Positions 54,655 to 64,000 of a stretch of 64,000 nucleotides of DNA are shown here, piece after piece (position 1 is the first letter of the stretch; every line of letters begins with the position of its first letter). The DNA is from Zantedeschia hybrid cultivar (lineage: Eukaryota; Streptophyta; Magnoliopsida; Alismatales; Araceae). The stretch spans positions 22,203,734-22,267,733 of the forward strand of contig JARZZO010000014.1 in NCBI GenBank assembly GCA_030544215.1. The letters run 5' to 3'. The notes beneath the pieces were generated by a model that did not search any database, had not been told where the DNA came from, and was given only the letters and a program-made list of their open reading frames with translations. The translations under genes and the position numbers were made by a program.

Positions 54655-57600
54655 TTATTGAGGAATGGGGTCGGCAGGGGCATCTTGATAACCGGTAATA
54701 CCTATGATCCTGATTCGGGTATTCGGCTGTGAAAATTTCAAATGTTAGACAGGAGTATGACTCACATTATGGTAGCACAACACCTCAATCTATGGTGCAA
54801 CCAGTACAAAGGTTGAGATGCTCAAAAGATACCTGTCGGTGACCAACTGTTTTTCTGTAATGCTTTTTCCTCTTGTACTTAAATATGATGACTTTCGGAT
54901 CCAGGCCCTACAGAGACCACCAGAATCAAGCTATGTGCAATAACAGAACAACACTAAATGCTGCATGTTATTGGCTACCTGTTCCTCAACCACAGCATGC
55001 ACAACTGCATTGGGTACAATCGGTTCTCCGATATACACATTCTTTTTGGTTCCAACAAGCAAAACCTTGTTTAAGATGATCTGAGAAAAGAAATAATGTA
55101 TGTTAGCATCTCAATTGAGATCAAGACAGTAAAATTGGTGTGAAAACAAAGCAAATAAGCCTCCAAGTTGTCATAAGCATGAGGAGATTGTGGTAAACCT
55201 AAGCTAACTAGCTTCCATGATAGAAGTAGGCACTGGTAGTGGGACACTAGATGGTGGGGGAAGATGGAATGGCACCTGACTATGAGTGCAAATAAGTTAC
55301 AAAACTAAGAGTTCACCCTTGTAATAGATCAGCTAGTCAGCCTTGCCTGATATTCTAGATGCTGGGAAGGAGAAATCACCACATTTGCAGTGCTCTTTTG
55401 CCACCAAATTACAAGAATGTTGTGCAGGCCTGTGCAGATTGATTCTAGGAGCATGTGGCTCAAAGGACAGACATTCACATCCCATGGCTAGTGGGCAGAC
55501 AAAGACTTGATGGAGCATCCTATGTGCTACATTTTGTGGATTGTGGAATTCACACACTTTTGGAATTCCCAAAGATTGACAATGGCTAATGTCAATTAGG
55601 AATTTGTCAACTCTTGAATAGTGGTGTTTTGGGTTTTCACCTGGAGATTTTCTTTCATTTTGGCCTTGTTGGGTGAGTTTAACCTCCCTGACCAGGGTTA
55701 ACAGAGTGTATACCCCACTCTTTATGGCTTCTAGATGCTCCCATGTGGACATTCCATATGGGGAATTATATAGCGCTATCACCACATCTTTTTCAATTGT
55801 ACATAGAATAACAGTGTAAAATGGTGGGAAGAATGACACTCATTTGTTATCCTATACTGCAAACTTAAACTGTTTCAACTCTAGCTTGAAGAATAGGTAA
55901 AGGAACTAATCCTGAACTTTTAACTAGTAATCACTTTAAAAAATACAAGTCCATGTAATAACAGTTTTTGTTTATGCACAACCAGCTCAAGAGATAATGA
56001 GTCACTGACACATATGATAAGATAAATAATGAGGCATGAAAGGAGTCATGACCCGTCAATATTGCTTATGTGTCTCATAATGAAACAGGATGTCTTTTTG
56101 TTAAGTTTCAGAAGCTCATCAAGGAATCATGGGGCAGTGAAGTTCTATGATTATCTCAATCACAGACACAAATGCAAAAGACAACAATGGATTCCTATGG
56201 GGTCACCTTCAAAAAAAAAAAAAAAAGACAACAATGGATTCAAACCGTAGTACATAAAGAGAAAATGACTTAACCCAAGTTGATGAGAAGGCTAATGAAG
56301 TTATTTACATGGTGATAGAAGAAACCACCATATAAATGTCATTTTCTACATTAATCTGTTACATGATGTATGTTGATAACTGCACTATAAAACCAAATTT
56401 CAGTGATAGAGACTGAAATTTAGTTAAGTTTCAGGAACAGATAAGCAACAATGCTCTTTGCCCAAATTTACTTATTATTTTTCTCGCTATCTTAAGAAAG
56501 AGTTGGCAGCACCCCCTCCATGCTGTCTCATAGAGAGATTCAACATGCAATGCTACAGTGGTGTGATACAAGCAGCAGAAGAAAATGGAATTCCGACTTA
56601 ATTCAAGCTTACTATGTTTACTTCCTGGTCCCCCCCCCAAGCCAGCCTCCCATGGTCAGGAAAAAAGAAGAGAAAGTAGAATATGCTATGCCGGGTGCCC
56701 GCAATCAAGTCACTGAGATTTACTTAAGTTGATCTTGACAAAGGACAACAGAACTCCCTGAGAAAGCGAAGCCATCAATAAGAAAAATTTTCATAGAATG
56801 CATAAATCCATACATCAGCATTTCCGTAGGGTTTGTTTAAAAACATGGAAGTAAAAAATGGATGGGGAGAATTTGAAGATTCTCCCGCTGTTGAAAATAC
56901 TTTGGACAATGGAAAATCAAGAGTGGAAGTAAGATATGTTCTCTGCAAGAGCCACATCACCCATGCGGAGACCAAAATACTATAAAAAGGTCAAAGAGTT
57001 CAATGGCTAGGATTAAAATATCATTTGGATGAAAAACTAAAATATGCATTCTTGGACCCTTATCCACATATTTCCTCAAACTTATACCATACATTTCCTT
57101 TTGAAATTGCGTTCCCAAATCAACTTTAGAAAAGGTGTCGGAATCCATGATACTGCTAAACTAAATAAGAAAATTAAGATACAACCCCCACTCCATTGCA
57201 ACATGATAATGATGTGTGAGATTTGGATATAGGGGAACTAAATTTCTCGGGCTGCACAGATCATAATGTGCCCACTTCACAAAAGCTCCATTCGAATCCC
57301 AAAACCCAACTGGACAATTTGTAACTTGTTCTATACATCACAGCAAGGGATTCAAACCATCCTCCACATTGTGAGCCACAATGCAGTTGCAGATTATTTA
57401 AAAATAAATAAAAGTAGAAGAAAAGGTAGCAGACAAATCGGCAAATAAAATTCTAACATGCCATCTGCGCATAGTATCCAAATTAAAAGAAAATACCACA
57501 AATTCTCCGTAATCAAAAGGCCATAAAATTCAAACCTTGTCATCCGCATTGGCCCCTTTCAGCCTCTGCGTGTAGAGGTACCGCCCTGGGATAACTATGT

Positions 57601-58106
57601 ACTGCCGAGAACCAATCTGCACACAACAGATATCAAAACAAACGTATGGAACTGCAACTAAAATACCGCAAAATACGATATTTTACAGTATTTTACGTCA
57701 GACCAAACGACCTCTTGAGATCAGGGAAAACGTTTTATTGGGAAAAAAATTCTCGAAAACTGCAACGCTACATCTTCTTACTGACCATGACGACGGCGAA
57801 AACCTCCTCCCCCTTGGGCGCCTCGCTCGCGACGGCGGACGCTATCTGTGCCTCCACGGGCTCGGGGTCCGCCTCCTCGATGGCCTGCAGCGACTCGGCC
57901 GCGGCGGCCCGAGCGGGCCACCTCCGAGTTAGCGCCTTGGCGGGGCGCAGGCGACCTGGAGGAGGCGAGAGTGGGGCGTGGTGCCTGCCGGCGGCGGCGG
58001 CTGGGAAGGAGAACAGGCGGGCCTTGGGGAGGACGGGGCTGGGCGCGCGGAGGGAGGATGCCGCAAAGGTGGAAGGCGATGCAAGCCCTCCCAGCGTAGT
58101 CGCCAT
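54655..58106 (-). CDS. RPL21: Plastid 50S ribosomal protein L21 (bL21c) precursor, 5 exons
   Basis: Nuclear-encoded protein of the chloroplast 50S subunit that binds 23S rRNA. Exons in transcript order: 58106-57786, 57616-57536, 55080-54979, 54907-54833 and 54726-54655 (TAA). All are joined by GT-AG introns in frame and give 216 residues. Exon 1 encodes a Ser/Ala/Arg-rich chloroplast transit peptide (MATTLGGLASPSTFAASS...) ending in the mature start region APKGEEVFAVVM. Exon 2 has IGSRQYIVIPGRYLYTQRLK. Exon 3 has NKVLLVGTK and the VVHAVVEEQ end. Exon 4 has VIIFKYKRKKHYRKTVGHRQ. Exon 5 has PNTRIRIIGITGYQD. The ATG at 58106 was chosen because the upstream in-frame ATG (58190) adds a charged leader unlike a transit peptide. 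Intron 2 (2.46 kb) carries a tiny LINE-tail insertion at 56195-56226. Confidence 0.95.
55333..55839 (-). other. 168-codon open frame inside RPL21 intron 2
   Basis: Open frame on the same strand as RPL21, within its second intron, starting MSFFPPFYTV. It is cysteine- and histidine-rich toward its C-terminus (CPLAMGCECLSF, KEHCKCGDF). No family was recognised. It is the longest unexplained open frame in the window and may be a chance frame or a transposon remnant. Confidence 0.2.
56195..56226 (+). mobile_element. Minimal LINE-tail insertion with target duplication
   Basis: CTATGGGGTCACCTTC (16 bp), of which GTCACCTTC is the LINE terminal motif found at 47639 and inverted at 3671, is followed by 16 A. 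It is flanked by 15-bp direct repeats GACAACAATGGATTC at 56180-56194 and 56227-56241. It looks like an extreme 5'-truncated target-primed insertion. Confidence 0.85.
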
Positions 58107-58924
58107 CTTCAGCCGTTCTCTCTTTCTCGCGCGCGGTCGGGGATGCCTCTTGTGGATAAGAGCAGCAGCAGACTCCTCGCTTCCAGTCACCGTCCTTCTA
58201 CGCCGGACTACTAGTGGTGGTGTTAGTCCGAGGCGGTGACGGGAAGCCTAACCAAAATGTCCGAAACGCGAGGACTGGTACTCCGTACAAGTTCGACAGA
58301 GCGGAGGAGTTCCAATTTCACAGGGGTATAAGTGCAAATATGAGAGAGCACTCTTTTGGTATTGCCCACTGGTGGGCGTGAGGAAATTAAAAGGCCCGTA
58401 AAATTGTGACGGGCGGGATTCAGCGCCTGGCGCAACCCAACTCCAGTTGGACGACCTAAGGTTGGCTCAAATTATTTACAATGAGTCGGACTGAATTTTG
58501 ACTGATCTAAACCAAATTTAAATTAGACTGGGCTGAACCTGAAATGTTTCAAGTTGGCCTGTGTTCTATCCAACCTACATATAAGAGAATGAGTTATCTC
58601 CAGCAAGTCATCAATAAAAATCTTAAAAAATAATAATAAGTGGCATGCTCCCGGGATAATAATATTGCTGTTTTGAAAATTTGGGCTGAACACAATCTAG
58701 TCCAAGCTAGCTCACCCAAATTTATTATTTTGACTGTGAGGTAAGTTGGAGCATTGACTATGATCATGTTTAGGGTAACTTCTAGTCGTACTTCTATCCA
58801 ATTGTTTTGAAAGAGTTAAAAGGAGATGTTAATATACAATATTTGATTGTATTTTGAGTTCCAACAAAATCTATAAATTAAAACTTTTAAGATGTAATGA
58901 ACATAAAGACTCACTGCACCACCA

Positions 58925-59225
58925 GGCCGTTATACACCGCTTGGCAGTTTTTTTTTTTTTTAGGTCCCCCCAAATATGCTTATTTGACCATACAGTCTAA
59001 TCTCCAGTGGATCCTAAAAAATCATAAAATAAAATAAAAATGACCACAAGTGAACAGTTAGAAACAATATTTTTAATTATTCATTTGTGACCAATTTTTA
59101 AAATTTTCAGATTTTTAAGATCGTCCAATCGGAAATCGAATTGTATAATTAGGTAGGTCAATTTAAGGATACCTATAAAAGTTTCAAAAAAAAAAAACCC
59201 ACTGCCAAACCGTGTAGAAGGCCCT
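58925..59225. repeat. Foldback MITE-like repeat
   Basis: The left end CCGTTATACACCGCTTGGCAGT followed by a T run (58930-58963) is mirrored at the right end (about 59186-59225: A run, then ACTGCCAAACCGTGTAGAAGG). About 300 bp, AT-rich interior, no coding. It lies upstream of RPL21. Confidence 0.65.
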
Positions 59226-59799
59226 GGCTGTATAGTAAGTCCTTCTCTTGAATGAATAGTAAGATCGTTAGAAATGATTAAACTTTGTAACTACTTAAAA
59301 TTAGTTATAACCACTTTAATTCAATTTCGTTCATATGAACATTGAAAGCTACAAGTAATTTTCAATTGTAAATCTTATCAAACACATCTATAGGGTTGAT
59401 TTTGAATTGAATTATTTTCAATTTAAGCCAACCAAGTTATTGCATGACTACGGTCCTACCCACCCAAATCCCATCTCAACAGTGACAAGCTGCCGAAGGC
59501 GGGAGGGAGAGAGAGCCCACATGCAGATATTCCCCCCTCTCTTTTAATCTTATGTACCCCCATTTTACTCTCTTCTCCTTTCTATTATCAGTACTAGTTG
59601 TAATTCTGTGCGATACACGGCGAATTAACAGATTCGAATAAAAAAAAATATAATTAATAATTTATTAACATATTTAAATAAAAATTATTTTACGTTATTA
59701 AATTTTTTTTTATTCTTATTTGAGTTTTCTAATCATACTAATATATTAAAAAAATTACCTCTATGGCCCCGCAATGCACAAAAAAATATTGGATTTGCA

Positions 59800-60300
59800 T
59801 AATCAAAATTTTTAGTAACTTTTACAAATAACCCCTATAAGATTTCATATTTTTAGATAATCCCCTGCATGATTAATATTTGCATATAACCCCCTTAATT
59901 ATAGTGGTATGTACGTATAACTCCCTTATTATGTGAGTTTACTTTGAGTTTCACATAAATTAATTAAAATATTATTTATATACATAGAATATGTGAAGCT
60001 AATTAAATGAAAATGCTAATGATATCCTAAATTAAAATCGAAACACTTTGCAAGAAAAAAGCACATAACCATCCATCTATAAGCTTGTTGCATATATTTA
60101 ACATCAAAAAAAATATTCTTGCTTTTATGTAATAAAATTATTTTAACTCTGATAAAATTCAACACAAACTATATAGTTAAGGGGGTTATATGCAAATATA
60201 ATTATAGTTAAGGAGGTTATATACAAATATGAATCATGCAGGAAGTTATCTATAAATATCAAATCTTGTAGGGAGTTATTTGAAAAAATTCAAAATTTTA
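59800..60300. repeat. Long inverted repeat (foldback) with AT-rich centre
   Basis: The left arm (59800-59905) contains AAATAACCCC, AGATTTCATATTT, CCTGCATGATTAATATTTGCATATAACCCCCTTAA. The right arm (60176-60300) has the inverted equivalents. It interrupts a longer repeat: the flanking GCAATGCACAAAAAAATATTGGATTTG and TATAAGTTAAGTTATTTTTTATAA are contiguous in the uninterrupted copy near 61134-61220. Confidence 0.65.
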
Positions 60301-61470
60301 ATTAGTATAAGTTAAGTTATTTTTTATAATCATTCAAAAATTAAAACATAAATTCAACAAAAAAGACTTATTCGCAAACATTAATCATAATTTTTAGGGG
60401 CTATAAAGAAACTACATCATAATCATTTTATTCATTTATATAATATTAAATTATATACAGTTAAAGAAACGTGTAAATATATAATTTTCAATTGAATATA
60501 ACAGACCTTATCAAAACCTTTAAAGAATATTACATGCAAAAAATTAAACTACTTTAAAAAATAAAAAATATATTTTAGGACTAATTACACTGTCAAGAAC
60601 TACGTCATTCTTTCTGCCAGACCTAACCGCTCTCCCACCTTGTCATCCTTCTTTTGCAGCAGAGATAAAAGAAATTAAAGGAGCACTATCAGTGCCCCTT
60701 TACCAGTGCCGTGTTTTAAAATAAACCCGCAGAGTGGTGATCTTTGTGAAAAACACCTATGTAATCACTTATATGAAAGATGATACTATAATAATGTTCC
60801 AACTGGGCATAGAGTTAGGAATTTAAACATGAAAGCCCCAACTGAATTACACTATAATAAAATTCTCACGTAAAGATCCAAAATATCCTTAAAATGGACA
60901 TTTCAATCATTAGGCCCGTCCATTAACATTCATTAATATCCTAAAAATGGATGTTTCAAAATATCTTTAATATCCTTAAAATACCTAAACATGTCCGATA
61001 AAGAATAATGTTTTAAATATAACTGTACGGGTGGGCAGGGAAGAGAACACAACTTTTAAAATACCTAAAACAATCCAAAAGATTAAAATAAGATTAAACT
61101 ACATACATATAGTGTTTTTTAAAGTTTTATGCCCGTGCGATGCACAGGAAAATATTAGATTTGAATAATCACATTTCTTAATTATTATAAGTCAAGTTAA
61201 TTTTTTATAATTATTTTAAAAAATAATATATAAATTCAACAAAAGGACTTATTAAAAAATGACAGAATAATTATAAAGAAATTTCATATAAAATAAAATT
61301 GTTCTATAATTCTCAGACAATTGAAAGTTCAGATACTCAATTCAAAGTCTAGATGCACGACATTGTACGAGCACACAGAAGGTATTTAAGGCTACTTGGT
61401 GACGATATAATTTCGGTTATATAATGTTCAAATGTATGAGCACAGAATTAAGTTTGCTAATATTTAAGAG
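60301..61470. other. AT-rich intergenic DNA
   Basis: No gene was recognised. It contains the second copy of the GTGCGATGCACAGGAAAATATTAG-type repeat near 61134 and reiterated ATATCCTTAAAATGGA-like words near 60885-61000. Confidence 0.5.
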
Positions 61471-61955
61471 TAGTGGCGGATCAAGCCTTTGGACTGTGGG
61501 GTCTTAGGATGTCACTGAATTTTTGCAGTTTTACAGGCCCGTTCCAAATTTACGTGTCCAAGACCTCACTGACCCACTATAGGACCCCACTGACCCACTG
61601 AACTTTTACAGTTTCACAGGCCCACTCCAAGTTTGAGTGCTTAGAACCCCATTGACCCATTATAAGACTCCACTGACCTACTGAACTTTTACAGTTTCAC
61701 AGACCCAACCGCTCAGCTTGTTTTTTACCGAATACATATGGTACATTAAGATTTAATTATCCGACCGATTATTAACTTATAGAATCATTAACGGATAATA
61801 GTTTTAAACTGATAACTTAATGGATACGGTCATAGATCTACTTTAGATCCGCACTGAATCTGACCCGTTTGTATCCTTAATTGTCCTCTCTCCAACTTGG
61901 CCCGCAGTACTCAATTTGAGGATCCCACTGGACCAAATTCCTGCGTCTGTCACTG
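61471..61955. mobile_element. hAT-type MITE with internal 83-bp tandem repeats
   Basis: 485 bp flanked by a perfect 8-bp duplication TTTAAGAG (61463-61470 and 61956-61963). Ends: TAGTGGCGGATC against inverted right end CAGTGACAGACGC. The interior includes three repeats with an 83-bp period (ACTGAA.TTTT.CAGTTT.ACAG at 61514, 61597 and 61680). The 8-bp duplication and the TAGTGGCGG end indicate the hAT superfamily. A similar GTGGCGGAACCAG end occurs near 62800. Confidence 0.8.
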
Positions 61956-62797
61956 TTTAAGAGAGATATTAACTTAACAATTGAACATATAAGAAGATGA
62001 GGATCTGAAGCTACAGAATGCCTAGCAAGAGTGCGTGACAGTGATCCAGAATAACCTGAAGACTTCTGATCATAAATAATGTTAGTATAAACATTTTACA
62101 TAGATACGGTATAACCAAAAGAATAGAAACAAAAGTAGTGTACGACATAAAAAAAGCTTTACCAATTACAATACTATTCTACCAAAGTCATTGTTGTCAT
62201 GACTGTGTGCCTGCTTATCGGATCCATTTTTTTTTCACCTAGAACAAATGTTAGAACCGAATATATTTCATAAATTATTCTACTATCTAACGTCCTTGTT
62301 AAAAAAAAATGTAAAAAGTTAAACAACATACTTAATTTTTTAAATTTAATATAAAAATAAAATTTGTATAAATAATGAAAAGACTAAAGTAAGGTCAAAC
62401 AACATATATCTAATATTTTTTAAAGTCTTAAAAGTTAAAATAAAAATTATAATGATACGATAAATAGTATTTTTTTTTCTACTCTCTTTATCTTTTCTTA
62501 AAAAAGAAGAGAACTTTGATGTGAAGAGAGAGAGCAATGCAAGACCGAGGACTTACTAAGCATAAGTGTGGGGGAGGGCCGCTACAGTTGTAGGGCAGGC
62601 AGCCTTGGGAAGGCAAGGAAGGGTGATGTCAGGAAAATCTATTGCGAAGAGCTCTAACAAACTCATGCGAACAGTGATTTAGACATGGATGTTAATGGCC
62701 CTCTCTCCCCTGCTCTTTCTCGATGGAAGGGGCAGCTTTGGATGTGTATGCGAGTGTGTAAAAAAAGGTAAAAAGAAAGAGTAATACTTGCTTCCAG

Positions 62798-62946
62798 TGG
62801 CGGAACCAGCTTGTTTAGTGGGAGTCTTAATTTAATAAGGCAAGTTTCAAATTTAGGTATAAGTTGACTCTACTAGATTTTTTAGATGACCCACAGGAGG
62901 ACCCCAGTCCCACTCGGAGCTCAGTTCCACTGAATTTTTTACATAC
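62798..62946. repeat. Partial MITE with AGTGGCGGAACCAG end
   Basis: CAGTGGCGGAACCAGC near 62798 resembles the left end of the MITE at 61471. The sequence is cut off at 62946 where a probable LTR begins with TGATGGGGC. Confidence 0.45.
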
Positions 62947-63588
62947 TGATGGGGCAAAACCCAACTAAAACCAACTAGGCCCAATCCCAATTCCAGAATG
63001 GGCCGAGCAACGATCATCCGCTCTTGGCAGCCCATATTTGTCCTGGGTTGAGATGGACCCAGCCTTATCATCAAATCTAACAAATTCAGCCCAAATGCCT
63101 AAAAGGATCGACTGAGCCAACGTGGGTCCGGCCCACTCGGCAAGGCAAGTATGGGTTATTCTGCTGCGGCCCAAATGCCTACTGGGCCGAGATGGGTCTG
63201 GCCTGCTCGAGTAGACGCCATCAGCCTACAAGCGCAGGTTATTCCCGACATTTCATCTCAGCAATAGTCCTACATCGCCTGCCATTAGAATGGAACTTTC
63301 ATCTCCCGCTATAAAAGGAGCGATATTCATTGCAGAAAAGGTACACAAGCTATTAAGCATTCATCTCTTTCTCTAAATACAAAGAGTCTTTCATTAAATT
63401 AGTGACTGATTTAACCATCGGAGGGTTTCCTCGGGCCACGACCCGAAACCTTGCTGACAGTTTATTCTCTGCAATAGGAAGACCCTTCGTCCACGACTCC
63501 CCTTCGGCTTCGGATCCTCTTAGTGCTCAGTCACCGGATGGCATTCGGATTTCGCGTCCGAAATCCGACAGTGATTGCCTCAACAACA
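62947..63588 (+). repeat. Probable Ty3/gypsy LTR (5' LTR)
   Basis: About 640 bp from TGATGGGGC to CAACAACA, containing TATAAAAGG at 63310-63318. It is followed within a few bases by GGCGCCGTTTGTGGGAA (63595-63611), which resembles the start of the internal region of plant gypsy elements. Only one LTR is in the window, so the boundaries are inferred. Confidence 0.55.
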
Positions 63589-63594
63589 TTACTA

Positions 63595-63611
63595 GGCGCC
63601 GTTTGTGGGAA
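63595..63611 (+). other. Gypsy-type post-LTR motif (putative primer-binding region)
   Basis: GGCGCCGTTTGTGGGAA directly after the putative LTR, a signature common next to 5' LTRs of plant Ty3/gypsy elements. Confidence 0.5.
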
Positions 63612-63639
63612 GGTTGACTGATAGGAGTCTCGAAGGCGC

Positions 63640-63990
63640 ACCGACCGCACGCCCTCCCCGTTCTTGTCCGAGAGGCAAGTAGGAGGCTTCCCAGTCCGGC
63701 ATCTTATCCGGATCCGGCCACGCCCCTATGCTTATCAGCCTCCCTTCATCCACTAATATCTCATTCAAATCTATGGGTGAATAGTCGATAATCTTCTAGG
63801 CCTCAGCCAGTTGGTTGTCGCTAAGTTTCGGGGACTCCGAGCCTTCCTTCGGGAGTGACCCCTACTTGACAGGGAAGGGCCAGACGCTATCATCCTTCTC
63901 CGAGAGGGTAATGAAGAAAAATCCCTCCTTCCAATGGTGAATGGATGAAGGCTTCCCAGAAAAGATGTCTCGGGCAAATTTTGTGGTGAA
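63640..63990 (-). pseudogene. Antisense gag- or transposase_28-like fragment
   Basis: The minus strand, read from about 63990, gives an FTTKFARDIFSGK then HHWKEGFFFITL segment, an in-frame stop, then SPKLSDNQLAEA and IDLNEILVDEGRL segments. The HHW/KEGFFFI pattern resembles plant retroelement proteins classed as putative gypsy-type transposon (Transposase_28). It is antisense to the LTR orientation inferred from the post-LTR motif, and it is broken. The similarity is recalled, not searched. Confidence 0.4.
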
Positions 63991-64000
63991 GTAAAACTAA

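Noticed and set aside
57646..58239. 197-codon plus-strand open frame
   Set aside because: Antisense to GC-rich exon 1 of RPL21; composition explains the open frame.
1..64000. tRNA, rRNA or CRISPR features
   Set aside because: No cloverleaf with conserved boxes, rRNA segment or regular spacer array was seen; the tRNA-like word TGGTATCAGAGC is a retrotransposon primer-binding site.

Overview
This window is nuclear DNA of a flowering plant. It holds three spliced host genes with canonical GT-AG introns, and a plastid-type transit peptide on one product. The rest is typical plant transposon debris: L1-type LINEs, Ty1/copia, hAT and MITEs. No bacterial-style genes, RNA genes or CRISPR arrays were seen. 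The species was not identified.

Layout. (1) 1-17.05 kb is all mobile DNA. A minus-strand LINE fragment (1-1.585 kb) abuts a decayed plus-strand LINE (1.585-9.06 kb). That plus-strand LINE was split by a younger minus-strand LINE (3.66-7.60 kb) with a 17-bp target duplication. A third minus-strand LINE (9.37-17.04 kb) was split by a decayed hAT transposon (about 9.91-13.9 kb). (2) 17.48-33.96 kb, plus strand: the C-terminal 458 codons of a transportin-1 (karyopherin beta-2) gene in 15 exons. Its 10.7-kb intron carries a three-level nest: LINE, then copia, then a hAT-type MITE with telomere-like repeats. (3) 33.97-37.57 kb is intergenic, with MITE-like and palindromic repeats. (4) 37.57-52.99 kb, plus strand: a complete 11-exon EI24 homologue (324 codons). 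Its 10.9-kb intron 4 contains a full-length LINE with both ORFs open and a 16-bp target duplication. (5) 52.99-54.65 kb is the convergent intergenic gap. (6) 58.11-54.66 kb, minus strand: a complete 5-exon gene for plastid ribosomal protein bL21c (216 codons). One of its introns holds a tiny LINE-tail insertion. (7) 58.1-64 kb is AT-rich intergenic DNA with several foldback MITEs, ending in a probable Ty3/gypsy LTR and leader.

The host genes are not functionally linked to each other: nuclear import (transportin), ER membrane protein (EI24) and plastid translation (bL21c). The strongest signals beyond gene calling concern the LINE family: an intact copy, an ATGA stop/start overlap between ORF1 and ORF2, zinc knuckles at the ORF1 N-terminus, and a 3'-terminal stem-loop kept in four copies with diverged sequence.
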